Of a stretch of 64,000 nt of DNA, positions 19,408 to 29,300 are shown piece after piece. Source of the DNA: Flavitalea plasmicola (GTDB lineage Bacteria; Bacteroidota; Bacteroidia; Chitinophagales; Chitinophagaceae). How positions within the stretch are numbered: position 1 is the first letter of the stretch; every line of letters begins with the position of its first letter. The notes under the pieces are model-generated. The model saw only the letters and a program-made list of their open reading frames with translations, was not told the DNA's origin and searched no databases. Both the position numbers and the translations under genes were made by a program. The stretch lies in NCBI RefSeq assembly GCF_030546645.1, contig NZ_JAUOTO010000003.1:526956-590955 (forward strand), in the 5' to 3' direction.

Positions 19408-19898
19408 ATCAGTTTTTCCTTTAGGTAAGGGATAAAGTTCTTTTTGATCCCTTCCTTCGGAACAACATTCCTGGAGGGCAACGGACCCGTCAGATCGGCT
19501 ATCTCTCCCGGTGAAAGCTTCTCAAACTCCAGGAAGAGCCGCATCTTATCAAAATCGGATATATTGCCCATACGCTCCCGGAATTGAAGCATATTTTTTT
19601 GATAGTCAGGCGATTTAAACTGAATGCTCCGGTCTACCGCCGGCTCCATTTCCAACGTGATGGAATGCAGCGCCACCATATTGATACAGGCCCTCAGCAA
19701 AAGCACCTGTTTGCTTTCCTCTCCACGCCGTGAACGGATGCTCTGGGAAGCGGCCGAGATAATGTTGGCGAAGAGACGTTGATGCTCTTTGTAGTTGTTA
19801 GCGAAAAAACGGCAAATGGAATAAACTCTCTTGTGCTGGGCCTTAAGAAGTGATCGCAGGTCCTGGTCAGGGCCTTCTTTTTTTTGCGGGTTATTCAT
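19398..19898 (-). CDS. Degenerate ECF sigma-factor-like protein
   Basis: This 166-residue protein keeps the outline of an ECF sigma factor. 'LLKAQHKRVYSICRFFANNYKEH' resembles region 2.1, 'LLLRACINMVALHSI' resembles the end of region 2, and 'FEKLSPGEIADLTG' resembles the start of region 4 ('..EIAxxTG'). The acidic region 2.2 motif that binds core RNA polymerase is replaced by 'RLFANIISAASQSIRSRRG', and the region 4 recognition helix is short and ends in 'IKKNFIPYLKEKL'. It may be a diverged sigma factor or a decoy regulator. It is the first gene of a two-gene unit with the membrane protein downstream. Confidence 0.6.
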   Translation of the reverse strand: MNNPQKKEGPDQDLRSLLKAQHKRVYSICRFFANNYKEHQRLFANIISAASQSIRSRRGEESKQVLLLRACINMVALHSITLEMEPAVDRSIQFKSPDYQKNMLQFRERMGNISDFDKMRLFLEFEKLSPGEIADLTGPLPSRNVVPKEGIKKNFIPYLKEKLIWS

Positions 19899-20238
19899 GC
19901 GGGTATGGATTTTTTTGTCATAGGTATGGATTGCGGGGTAAATATTTCAATAAAACGACACTTTCGATAATTGTCAAAATTGTTTCACTTACGCAAAAGG
20001 ACAAGGCCTTCATACCACCAAAAAACAAAATATGTTTTCTTATAGCGTAGTATACATTATAATTATTAAATATTTAAATTAGGATGCGCTCAAGTGTAGT
20101 CAAAAAACTACAGGCAATTAAATTTTGTACTATACCGGCGCGGTAGCCTTATTAATAACTTGTCGCCGCAGAAAAATCAGCTTATATAGATTAGTAGCCT
20201 GTATAAGTTCTTTACGTAGGGCGAATAAATTTAAGTCA
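19899..20238. other. Intergenic region, no gene seen
   Basis: These 340 AT-rich bases lie between divergent genes. A frame runs into the AraC gene from 20125, but its sequence has no protein character. The region presumably holds promoters for both neighbours; I found no exact TAnnTTTG box. Confidence 0.5.
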
Positions 20239-21240
20239 ATGAGTTATGTATCTCTTGAAAATTCAGAATCGTTTCTGAAGTGTTTTGAGGTGATGGCAGA
20301 AGACAAATCCTGTATTGTTACTGATTCGGTACTTTATTTTTCGGGAAAAAATGGTAAAGGCTTTATGACTGTGGCTGGTGTTTCCACTGGAATCGAGGTC
20401 CTGGCCATTAATGTTTCCATGCTCTCCGAAGATCTTACATTCAGTTTCTTACCTTCCCGCAGCGCATCTTCCTACATCTTATGTTTTGATGACATCAGCG
20501 TTCCCGGCAAAATGGAGAGTGATCTTCCCCTGGCATTTACAGGCATTCCCGGCGACAAGCATAACTCATCCGTATCTATCACGGACGCCAGCTACGGGAA
20601 GCTTATCAGCTATCCAAAGGAGAAAACGATCCGGGCGTTGATCGTAAGAGTGCAGAAGTCAAGCATGGGGCATCTCATCGATGATTTTGATGCGGGCGCC
20701 ATCCAGAACATATTGCAATCCCACGACAATGCCTCTTTTCTAAGCTGGCCTATTACGTTCAAATACCGGCTGTTGCTGAACGATTTTATGTCGGAGATCA
20801 TACAGCATCCTTTCCGGGAGCTGTTCACTGTCCGCAACGTATCCGTCCTGGTGGAATATCTGCTTCTACAGTTCTTCGTAATGGAGAAGCTGGTAAAGGA
20901 TGGCAATTACCTCAGCACCCAGGATACACATAATCTATCAAAAGTAGAGCAACATCTTTGCGTACACTATAAGCAGGAATTTCCAGGCATCGAGAAACTG
21001 TCACGCATATCGGCAATGAGCCCCACCAGCCTCAAGACAAAGTTCAAGAAATATTATGGCGAGACCTTATTCGGCTATTATCAAAAGAATAAGCTGGAGC
21101 ATGCCCGTAAACTGTTGGATAACAAAGTGCCTGTAAAGGTTGTAGCCACAGAGATCGGCTACTCCAACCCGTCGCATTTTACCCTTGCCTTTAAAAAAGA
21201 ATACGGTTTTTCACCCTGGCATTATCTCAACCCTCATTAA
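20239..21240 (+). CDS. AraC-family transcriptional regulator
   Basis: This 333-residue protein has an unassigned N-terminal part and a C-terminal AraC-type double helix-turn-helix: 'IEKLSRISAMSPTSLKTKFKKYYGETLFGYYQKNKLEHARKLL' followed by 'VKVVATEIGYSNPSHFTLAFKKEYGFSPWHYL'. The ATG at 20239 (MSYVSLENSES) is preferred over one at 20125, whose extra 38 residues look random. A second AraC gene follows 40 bases downstream, a tandem pair with different N-termini. The effector is unknown. Confidence 0.9.
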   Translation: MSYVSLENSESFLKCFEVMAEDKSCIVTDSVLYFSGKNGKGFMTVAGVSTGIEVLAINVSMLSEDLTFSFLPSRSASSYILCFDDISVPGKMESDLPLAFTGIPGDKHNSSVSITDASYGKLISYPKEKTIRALIVRVQKSSMGHLIDDFDAGAIQNILQSHDNASFLSWPITFKYRLLLNDFMSEIIQHPFRELFTVRNVSVLVEYLLLQFFVMEKLVKDGNYLSTQDTHNLSKVEQHLCVHYKQEFPGIEKLSRISAMSPTSLKTKFKKYYGETLFGYYQKNKLEHARKLLDNKVPVKVVATEIGYSNPSHFTLAFKKEYGFSPWHYLNPH

Positions 21241-21280
21241 CCTAAGCTCTACCTGACCCCTAATACTAACCTGGCAATAC

Positions 21281-22222
21281 ATGACTATGAAATCCCTAAA
21301 CGCCGCTTTTAATGACCCGGAGGTCGCTCATCCTCCCCGGTTCACGGAAAAATTACCCGTGGGCCTGGGGATCTCCTGTTGGTCTGCATCTGCAGATCAT
21401 CTGGACCTTTCCATCCCCGCTAACATGGGAAATGGGCTGCTGCTGACTTTCATCAACTACAAAGGCGACCTGCAGATCGCCTCCGGTGATGGGAATAATG
21501 GATTACAGCAGGCCAGTCCCGGACTGGGCCTGTTGACGAGGGCCGCCCAACCTTTGCTGTTCCGTAGTTTTACCCCCATTCAGTTCTCAGCGGTCATGTT
21601 GTACATCTCCGCTGAGTGGATCGACGTCTTTTTAAAAGTAAACCCTAATTTTATTAAGATCGAACAAGCACTGGAAGGGGAGGGAAGCATTGTCACCTGT
21701 CGGCTGGGCCGCAGACAATTAACTCTCTTTTCTTCGATCACCGGGCATGGTCGTCAGCGATCGGATGAAGAGACCACCGGCCTGCTGGAAGTTCAAAACC
21801 ACGCGCTGAGCCTGCTGGAGCATTTTCTCTGCAGCCGGCACCGCAATCTCGCAAGCGTAAATACCGCTACGGGCATTGACAACGAAGATGATCTAAGCCT
21901 AATTCGTGAAGTGGAATCGTATATTTCGGAATACTACTGCTCCGACACCTTCACGGTCGATAGCATCCTGAAAAAGACCTATACCAGCTATCACAAGCTG
22001 AACTTTCTGTTCAAATCGACACACGGCATGACCATCTCGGAGTACATCCGTAATAAAAGGATCGAAAAATCAAGGGAAATGATCGCGGATAATGTCAAAT
22101 CGATTAGCCAGATCGCTTATGAGATCGGCTATTCCAGCATCAGCAATTATATACTGGCATTTAAAAAGATCTACCGGATAACGCCCGGGAAATATAAAAA
22201 GCAAATGGACAACCTCGCATAA
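21281..22222 (+). CDS. AraC-family transcriptional regulator
   Basis: This 313-residue protein has a C-terminal AraC DNA-binding domain: 'SYHKLNFLFKSTHGMTISEYIRNKRIEKSREMI' and 'SISQIAYEIGYSSISNYILAFKKIYRITPGKYKKQ'. The N-terminal 200 residues are unassigned and differ from the preceding regulator. A second ATG two codons in (21287) is an alternative start. It is probably co-transcribed with the gene upstream and ends at a hairpin terminator. Confidence 0.9.
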   Translation: MTMKSLNAAFNDPEVAHPPRFTEKLPVGLGISCWSASADHLDLSIPANMGNGLLLTFINYKGDLQIASGDGNNGLQQASPGLGLLTRAAQPLLFRSFTPIQFSAVMLYISAEWIDVFLKVNPNFIKIEQALEGEGSIVTCRLGRRQLTLFSSITGHGRQRSDEETTGLLEVQNHALSLLEHFLCSRHRNLASVNTATGIDNEDDLSLIREVESYISEYYCSDTFTVDSILKKTYTSYHKLNFLFKSTHGMTISEYIRNKRIEKSREMIADNVKSISQIAYEIGYSSISNYILAFKKIYRITPGKYKKQMDNLA

Positions 22223-22254
22223 ATCCCTTGACTTCCTGTCGACTCATTTACAAT

Positions 22255-22286
22255 GGCCGGGCCCCCTTAAGTCCGGCCTTGTTTTT
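22255..22286 (+). terminator. Intrinsic terminator after the AraC pair
   Basis: GGCCGG (22255-22260) pairs with CCGGCC (22273-22278) and is followed by TTGTTTTT. It overlaps the last codons of the convergent kinase gene. Confidence 0.55.
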
Positions 22287-23103
22287 CACCGGCAAACCTC
22301 AAGTACACTGTTGTTCCCTTTCCCTCCCGGCTCTCCACCACCACATAACCATTCAGCCGGTGTGTAAGATCGAATACGAATTTATGGCCCAGCTGGCTGC
22401 CGCTCTGTACATGGTCCAGGCTAACCTCCTGCATGAAATAGGCTGCCTGTTTCGGACTCATGCCCCTTCCCGTATCGCTGACTGAGATACAGAGGTCGGA
22501 ACCTTCTTTGTAAGCGCGCAGGATAATATTTCCACCGTCCGTATATTTATTGGCGTTGTCCACCAGGTTACGGATAATGGTGATCAGAATATGCGGATCC
22601 GACCAGGTAGTGAGATCCTCTTCCGCCTCGTATGTCAGGATATTCCCTTTTTGCTGCACCTGTTCCAGGTAGAAATCGTAGATCTCGCGGAGCAATGGCT
22701 TCAGGTGAATATGGCGGCGGGTAATGTTGAAGTCATCACGCTGGCTGGTTACCCATAACAGGAAGTCCTCCGAAAAATTGTAGATATCCTGGGTACCTTT
22801 TTTGATCCAGTAGATACGCTCTTTTATTTCTTCGGTCGAATAGTTCGCGTGCTTGTCCAGAAGGTCACTTGATATCAGGTTGAGAAAGCGCAAAGGGCTG
22901 CGGAGATCATGGATCACCAGGGAAATGAGCTTTTCCCGGAGATTGCTGCTTTGCATCAGCGCTTGCGCCGCTTGTTCGGCGCGAGCGAGCTCCTCTTTCC
23001 TTCGCGCCCTTAATTTTATCCATATCAGCACCAGTGCGATGAGCAGCATCAAAAAAAACAACAGGACGGAAACCTCCTGCCATGTAAAAGCCTTTCTAAC
23101 CAT
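22267..23103 (-). CDS. Short sensor histidine kinase
   Basis: This 278-residue membrane kinase has one transmembrane helix (about 11-30), a short coiled coil, a HisKA region with His65 (LVIHDLRSP), and a HATPase domain with N box 'NLVDNANKY', G1 'DTGRGMS' and the lid region. It has no periplasmic or PAS sensor domain, so the input must come through the membrane helix or a partner. I placed the start at 23103 (MVRKAFTWQE), which puts the helix near the N-terminus; an ATG at 23154 would add 17 residues. No regulator gene is adjacent. Confidence 0.88.
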   Translation of the reverse strand: MVRKAFTWQEVSVLLFFLMLLIALVLIWIKLRARRKEELARAEQAAQALMQSSNLREKLISLVIHDLRSPLRFLNLISSDLLDKHANYSTEEIKERIYWIKKGTQDIYNFSEDFLLWVTSQRDDFNITRRHIHLKPLLREIYDFYLEQVQQKGNILTYEAEEDLTTWSDPHILITIIRNLVDNANKYTDGGNIILRAYKEGSDLCISVSDTGRGMSPKQAAYFMQEVSLDHVQSGSQLGHKFVFDLTHRLNGYVVVESREGKGTTVYLRFAGEKQGRT

Positions 23104-23460
23104 GCCTGACCTTAACTTAAGGGTTAAAATAACAGAAATAAAACGATATAGCATGATTGAGTGAAAAAAAACGCATAGGAGTATGGCGTCGGCAACGTAT
23201 ATAATAGCCTCATAGTATGATGTAAGCGTTTTTTGGTATCCTTTTGTCCTTGTGAGGGGCCATTTTTTGCAAAATGAGTATTCCGGGGCTGCATGGGGGG
23301 GTACTTTTATAATGCATTAAAATCTGTACGCTATGGACAAAATCTACACTCGTTTTTGTTCTTCCTTCGCGCATGCTGTTTCATCTGGCCGGCAGGCAAA
23401 CTGGTAATAGATAAATAGACTTTTTACAGACCCGCATTTTTCTATTTAAACCAATTAGTT
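23104..23460. other. Intergenic region, no gene seen
   Basis: This is about 350 bases upstream of a small membrane-protein gene. A 24-codon frame at 23333 has no support. I see no exact promoter consensus. Confidence 0.4.
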
Positions 23461-23742
23461 ATGCCCCTATTCGACCTAACTGTCAATGTCGTCGTGCTTT
23501 TCATATTGATGGCGCTTGCCGCTTTGGCGGGGTTTGCCCTGCGCAGCCGACAGCTTGCCAAGAAGAACAGACAGATCGCATCGCTGGAGAAAGAAGTGGT
23601 GGTGGTCAGCGCAGAGATACTCCAGGTGCAAAAGGAGTTTTGCGAAATAGAGATGAAGCTGAAGGACATGAACATACCCGTGATCTCCATCAGGCAGGCA
23701 GCAAAGGAAGACCCTCCAAAAAAGGACGGCAGGACGGCATGA
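23461..23742 (+). CDS. Small single-pass membrane protein with coiled coil
   Basis: This 93-residue protein has an N-terminal membrane helix (about 5-26) and then a basic and coiled-coil segment ('RQLAKKNRQIASLEKEVVVVSAEILQVQKEFCEIEMKLKDM'). The tail is charged and disordered. It has no family I recognise. The layout, a short anchor plus a cytoplasmic coiled coil, resembles small scaffold proteins. Confidence 0.65.
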   Translation: MPLFDLTVNVVVLFILMALAALAGFALRSRQLAKKNRQIASLEKEVVVVSAEILQVQKEFCEIEMKLKDMNIPVISIRQAAKEDPPKKDGRTA

Positions 23743-23925
23743 CGAAGATCAAGAAAACCATCGCTTGTCCTATAGCGCAACCTATTTTATAATTATAAGC
23801 ATAGGGATGCATGGTATTTTATTTTTTTTAATGTCGAGATATTCAATGAATGCCATCTTAAACCTTACATTTTCATAGACATTGGTATTATTGAAATTTC
23901 TCAACTAACCAATAAACCTGGGAAA

Positions 23926-24366
23926 ATGTTATTTCCATTATCCTGGAAAGACAAGTTGATTGCCTTTCTTGCCACAGCAGTTCTGCTGACGACCGTTGCT
24001 AAAGCCGATAGCCGTATTTTTTTGTATTCTTCCCTCCGAAATAGTCATATTTCCGGGATTTATTCGTTATATATAGATAAGGACACCGGGTGGCTTAGCC
24101 CGGTCGGAGAAAAGATCTCTTCCAGGTATGTCCGGAAGGAAAGGAACAGCGATCTGTCGATCGTTGTCCCCACTCCTCACGGAAGATACAGGATCCGGTT
24201 CTTCGACAGCCAGGATCGATTACTATTCGAGATCAGGCTGATCCGGGATTCCTTATTGATTGTTGAAAAAGCTAATTTCCGTCACGCAGGTCTTTTTCAG
24301 TACGAGCTGTATAAGGACAATGCACTGGTGGAAAGGAAAACATTCATGATTAAATCCAACCCTTGA
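23926..24366 (+). CDS. Exported protein of unknown function
   Basis: This 146-residue protein has a signal peptide (1-27, 'FLATAVLLTTVAKA'), and a ribosome-binding-like GGGAAA precedes the ATG. The mature part is beta-rich ('GRYRIRFFDSQDRLLFEIRLIRDSLLIVEKANFRHAGLFQYELYKD') and reads like a small Ig-like domain. Its family is not recognised. It is 61 bases before the L,D-transpeptidase gene on the same strand, so a shared envelope role is possible. Confidence 0.7.
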   Translation: MLFPLSWKDKLIAFLATAVLLTTVAKADSRIFLYSSLRNSHISGIYSLYIDKDTGWLSPVGEKISSRYVRKERNSDLSIVVPTPHGRYRIRFFDSQDRLLFEIRLIRDSLLIVEKANFRHAGLFQYELYKDNALVERKTFMIKSNP

Positions 24367-24427
24367 AAATGAAACAAAAGACAAAGAACTAACGCTAACA
24401 TCCCTATTCAACTAAAATCCAAATTCC

Positions 24428-25426
24428 ATGCGAATCCTGACCAGCCTGCTATGCAAGGTCACCCTATCATCCATGATCCTTACTGCTCCATCAATAGCCA
24501 GCAGCAGCAAGGATGACGGCACCGAAAAGCCGCTCGACAAAGACCTGATGCAACCCTATTATTCCTCCGCAGTTATCAAGAAATTTGTCAACTATACGTC
24601 GTTGACCGCCTCTCCCATTTATTCGGAGAAAGGAGAAACGACCGCTCGTCTCGCTGACGTCCAGCGTATCCATTTGGCCACCTCCGTCAACCTCACCAGG
24701 GTTGCCGTCGCAGCAAAAGTCCATGTGATGGCCTCTGCAGGCAGCAGGATGATCGCCCTGGCCACTGCCGCCGCCAGGACAAAAGCAGCCGCAAATGCCA
24801 AAGCCGCCGAGCTGAAGATGGTGATCAACGAGGCAGCGTTCATGTACGACTACATGGAACTTGAAAACAGCGACCTGAATGAACAGGCCTTCGAGTATGC
24901 CTGGCGCGGTTATCACAATTTGTTGAAGAAAGGCCTTATCCGGAAGAAGAACGTACTGACGATCTGTGACTTCAGTCAACCTTCTTACAGCAAGCGCCTC
25001 TATGTCATCGACGTCCGGCACAAAAAATTGCTGTACCAGACCTATGTAGCACACGGACAAAACTCCGGAGGAGACTATGCTACCTCTTTTTCCAATGACC
25101 CCGAATCGTTTAAGAGCAGTCTGGGTTTTTATCTTACCAATAGGACCTACAGAGGACGAAATGGCCTTTCTCTTCGTATCAGCGGCATAGACACGGGCTA
25201 CAATGACATGGCATCGAAGAGGAACATCGTTCTGCATGGATCTAATTACGTCAACCCTCAGTACATGAGCGATTTCGGGACCATCGGCACCAGCCTGGGC
25301 TGCCCGGCGATACCTACGGGCGTTAGCAAACATATTATCCGTGCAGTCAAGAACGGAAGCTGCCTTTTCATTTATCATCCGACCCCAAAATACCTTGAAG
25401 AGTCGGTTGTCATAAACAACTATTGA
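24428..25426 (+). CDS. Murein L,D-transpeptidase-like protein (YkuD_2)
   Basis: This 332-residue exported enzyme has a signal peptide (1-25) and then an unusual Ala-rich helical stretch (about 92-128). The catalytic part matches the YkuD_2 type: His270 in 'NIVLHGSNYVN' and Cys292 in 'GTSLGCPAIP', with 'YQTYVAHGQNSGGDYAT' upstream. L,D-transpeptidases link peptidoglycan stem peptides or attach proteins to them through the Cys thioester. It is likely active in the periplasm. It ends at a strong terminator. Confidence 0.9.
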   Translation: MRILTSLLCKVTLSSMILTAPSIASSSKDDGTEKPLDKDLMQPYYSSAVIKKFVNYTSLTASPIYSEKGETTARLADVQRIHLATSVNLTRVAVAAKVHVMASAGSRMIALATAAARTKAAANAKAAELKMVINEAAFMYDYMELENSDLNEQAFEYAWRGYHNLLKKGLIRKKNVLTICDFSQPSYSKRLYVIDVRHKKLLYQTYVAHGQNSGGDYATSFSNDPESFKSSLGFYLTNRTYRGRNGLSLRISGIDTGYNDMASKRNIVLHGSNYVNPQYMSDFGTIGTSLGCPAIPTGVSKHIIRAVKNGSCLFIYHPTPKYLEESVVINNY

Positions 25427-25453
25427 GCATTAGCCCCTACCCCCTATAACCCC

Positions 25454-25481
25454 GGGCTGATCGAAAGATCAGCCCTTTTTT
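25454..25481 (+). terminator. Intrinsic terminator after the L,D-transpeptidase gene
   Basis: A perfect 9-bp stem, GGGCTGATC with GATCAGCCC, carries a GAAA tetraloop and is followed by six T. Confidence 0.93.
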
Positions 25482-25725
25482 ATGTCCTTGCGCAAACAGA
25501 CCTCCATCCCAATATGGTACTTACTTAGGGACAATAAGGGACTTTTCGACTAACGATTACGGAGTTGATAGGTGTATACCTCTAACTTCATCTAAGCGTT
25601 TCAAAAATATTTACGTTATTTGATTAGCGATATATTTAATTTTATCAGGTATCATATCGTGTCCGGTCCGCCTCATGAATACGTTGCCGTTGCTACTTAT
25701 CCTGATCAATTGCGTAAACCCTCTT

Positions 25726-26355
25726 ATGAATAATAATAACAAAAGGCCCTTCGACGGAGAATTATGCCAGCCCCTCGACCCTGATGCGACGTATGGGGTA
25801 GTCTGTACAAAACAATTTCCGCGGGAAGGCATCACCCTCTCCCTGAGACCGCTGTCCCTTACTGCCGATGATACCCTGGTAAGAGCATTTGCCATCCTCG
25901 AGATGCCGGAAAGAAAAGAGCTGGCTGAAGTGCTGTACCGCACAAAAAAAGAAGAATTAGGGCTGCTTACCATTTCTGACCTGGGACAATCTTTTATAGG
26001 TTTTATCGACGACCAGCCGGCCTTCCTGGTCTCCATCTATCGCATGCAGCAAAACAACCTGGGGCGCTATTATTCCTCCCTGCCCGGCGATTACAGGATA
26101 CATCTGGAACGTCTGTCCCTGGTCGGCGGACGCGATGCGGAAACCTTCGCCCTGGCCATCTGGCAGGCTTGCCCTGCGTGGTTCTTTTCCTTCCCGGAAG
26201 TCAAAAGACTGATCACCACCCTTGATATCGAACGCCCTTTGGAAAAGCAATACTGCCGCGCGGCCGGCTTCAGACCGCTGGCCAGGACGGGTGGAGGACC
26301 GGACTGGGAAGAATTGTACGTCCTCTCCGGACAGGAACTAAAGGTGGAGGGATGA
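25726..26355 (+). CDS. GNAT-family N-acetyltransferase-like protein
   Basis: This 209-residue protein has the layout of the IucB/siderophore-type GNAT group: 'ITLSLRPLSLTADDTLVRAFA', 'QPAFLVSIYRMQQNNLGRYYSSLPGDYRIHL', then a helix and 'CRAAGFRPL' near the end. The usual acetyl-CoA loop (Q/RxxGxG/A) is poorly kept ('VGGRDAETFALAIWQ'), so activity is uncertain. The start at 25726 (MNNNNKRPF) fits a cytoplasmic enzyme; an ATG at 25675 would add a hydrophobic stretch with a Cys that could be read as a lipobox. Its 3' end overlaps the convergent kinase gene by 18 bases. Confidence 0.65.
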   Translation: MNNNNKRPFDGELCQPLDPDATYGVVCTKQFPREGITLSLRPLSLTADDTLVRAFAILEMPERKELAEVLYRTKKEELGLLTISDLGQSFIGFIDDQPAFLVSIYRMQQNNLGRYYSSLPGDYRIHLERLSLVGGRDAETFALAIWQACPAWFFSFPEVKRLITTLDIERPLEKQYCRAAGFRPLARTGGGPDWEELYVLSGQELKVEG

Positions 26356-29300
26356 CGTAAGGTCGGGCGGCAGCGGTAGCAGGATCTGCACTCTGGTACC
26401 CTTGTTCTTTTCGCTCTGGATGAACAGGCTGCCCCGGATGATCTTCAGCAGGTCTTTTATGATCAGGTAGCCCAGTCCATTGCCTTTTCGCCTGTCGACA
26501 TTGGCGGAGGAAATGATGAAATGATCCGCCATGATGTTATTGATCTGCTCCTGGGTCATACCGACTCCTGTATCTTCAATGATCAACGTTATTCCATCCG
26601 GGGCCGTTTCGCTGCTGACGACGATATGCCCCTCCGATGAAAAGTTGATCCCATTTAGCACCAGGTTGTATAATACGATCTTTACAGGTTCGATGAACTG
26701 GTAGATCTGGAGATCTTCCTCCACCTGGTTGATCAGCCGTATCTGCTTTTGCTTGGCCATGGAATTGAAAAGACTGAAAAGTTGCTGGACCAGCGCATGC
26801 AGGTTGAAGCTTTCCTTCACCAGCCTCCTGTCCTCATTCCGGTATTTTATCCAATTGAGGATGTTCGTGGACAGCAGCTCCAGCTCCTTGGAAGTATTCA
26901 TCATCTCCGTAATGGTCTCCCTTTGCAATGCTTCCGGCAGCTCGCTTTTCTTCTCTATCAGGCTTTTGCCGGCAAGGTGGAGGAATTTCAAAGGCGTCAC
27001 CAGGTCATGACTGATGATGGAGATCAGCCTTGTTTTGATCTGGTCCGTCTTTTCCAGCTCCTCGTTCTTTTGCTTCAGCTCTCCGGTCTTGTCAGCGACC
27101 TGCAGCTCCAGGCGGTGTTGTCTCACCTGGAACTGACGGGTACGCGTCCGGATGATCCATGTCACCAGCGCCGTAATGCAACAAAGGCCCAGCAACCAGG
27201 CCCAGGGCTGCTGATACCAGTGCGACCCGATCCGGAAAGCGTATTCCGTCATGGCATAGTTATCTTTTCCAAAACCGTTGAGTTTTCTCACCTTTAGCAC
27301 GTAATCGCCTGGGGGAAGATTACCGAAAGACAGCGTAGGGTTCTTCTGCAATTCCAAAGACCGCCAATCCTTCGAATAAGGCTCCAGCTTATATTCGATG
27401 TAAATGTTTTCCTTATTTGCCCAGGCAGGGAACCCAAGGGAGAAAGATAGGTCACGGGTATTGGAAGGAAGGTCGGGTCTCAGTAAAGAAGCCATGTTCA
27501 ATTGTTTGCCGTCAACCAGGAACGCGTCGATAAAAACTTCTCCTTCCGGCAGCTGCGTCAAAGAACAGTTGGGATCTACCCAAACCAGTCCATCCATGGA
27601 GGGAAAGGAGAAGGTTGTGTCATTCAACGCCAGCGCACAGGGGGTGCAGCCGCCATTCAGCTCCGTAATGTCCATACCGTCATTCCTGCCGTAATAGTGG
27701 TAATATACTTTGGGATCGCCATTGTCAAAAGCATCCACCATGTCCGAGGGCCGGGCCCGGAACAGACCCTTGTTGCAGCTGATCCAGCAGAATCCCTGCT
27801 TGTCGGGGATAAAACAATGCGCATACTGGAGATAGTTATTCTTGTCAACCGGAATAGGTTTCAACACGCCATCCTTCCAGATAAATATACCTTTTCCATA
27901 GGTGCCGATGAACAGGTGATCCTTATACTTCCATAATGCACGGACACAGGTGCCGGGCGAACGGAACAAAGTGTCCAGCCGGCGGGTGCGTGTGTCAAAA
28001 GTGAAAAGACCGTTGCAGCAACCAACGGCCAGTTTTCCGGGGCTCATCTCCAGCATGGCGAAAGGGACATTGCTGTTGACGTCGGCCTGCGGATACCGCT
28101 GTAAATACTCCACGCTGTTAGCCCTCAAAACGCCGATGCCTATGGCGTTGGCAATATAAAGACTGCTATCGCTGCGGACAAAGCCGTCCGTGATCGATCC
28201 CTTCCCTGCCAGGATCATCCCGGTCTTGCCTGTACGATACGTATAGGAATAAATACTATCCCCATAGCTATACCATAGGACGCTGTCGGCATCTGTATAA
28301 ATAAAATTATTGAAGGAAGTCCCGATAGGCCGGAAAGAGGGTGGGGTGGGCTTTCCTCCCAGGATATCCCCATGGCTGGTGAGAATAGCCCCGCCGGGCA
28401 GGCCCAGCTGGCTATAGGTGGAGGTAACCTTATCACTGGAAGGTTCCTCCACTTTCACATTACGTACCCTGTTCTTCCGGATAATAATGATCCCTTTGGA
28501 GTTGGTGCCCAGGAAAAGGATGCCGTTCTTTTCATTATACCCTGCGTAGGATAACAGTCCATCGGTAGGCACGGCTTCGCAGATGGGATCGCACTTCATC
28601 CGTCCGCCTTCATAGGACAGAAGCCAGGCTCGCCTACCCGCTATGAGGACGGGATGGGGCATGCTGCTTTCCCAGAAGAGCTGCCAGGTTGCCATTGCCG
28701 GAGGAGGCTCACCCCTGAAAAAAAATGGCACAGGCTCCGGCTTCTGGTCGGATCTCTCCATATCCAGCCTGTGAAAGCCTTGTCGGAAATTGTAAGTGAA
28801 CAACTGACCGCCCAGGTAAAATACACTGGAACCCGGTTCAATGGTCATCATGGGAGCAGGCTCTCTTTTCCCCTCCCGGTAGTCATACAGCGTATCCTTA
28901 CGGAACAGGATGATGCGGGTCTCGCTCACGGGGATCAGCATTTCTTCTTTGAAGTTGAATCCGAAATGAGGCGCCGGCTGTTCGGAGGACTGCCGGAACA
29001 TCTTCCCCGAAGCTGCCAGCCCTATCAGCCTGAAAGCCGAAGGTCGGGCGTCCAGCCGCACCTGTCCCAGGAACTGCAGCGTGTTTTGCATGACAAAGAA
29101 GATATTCCCCGCCTCATCCGAGGTATAGATCCTTCCTCCCTGGTTCTTGAATAGAAAGAGCATCCGGTCTGAAGTGAATTCGGGGGTATTGGCCTTGGAG
29201 AAAGTAAGAAAATCCGCCCCATTGTAACGGGTAACGCCCGCCTCCGTGGCAATCCAGAGAAATCCAGTGGTCTCATCCCACTGCAATCCCTTGATCCCGT

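Noticed and set aside
23333..23407. 24-codon open frame
   Set aside because: No ribosome site, no domain and too short to support.
24491..25378. 295-codon frame antisense to the L,D-transpeptidase gene
   Set aside because: The forward gene has clear catalytic motifs; the reverse frame has none.
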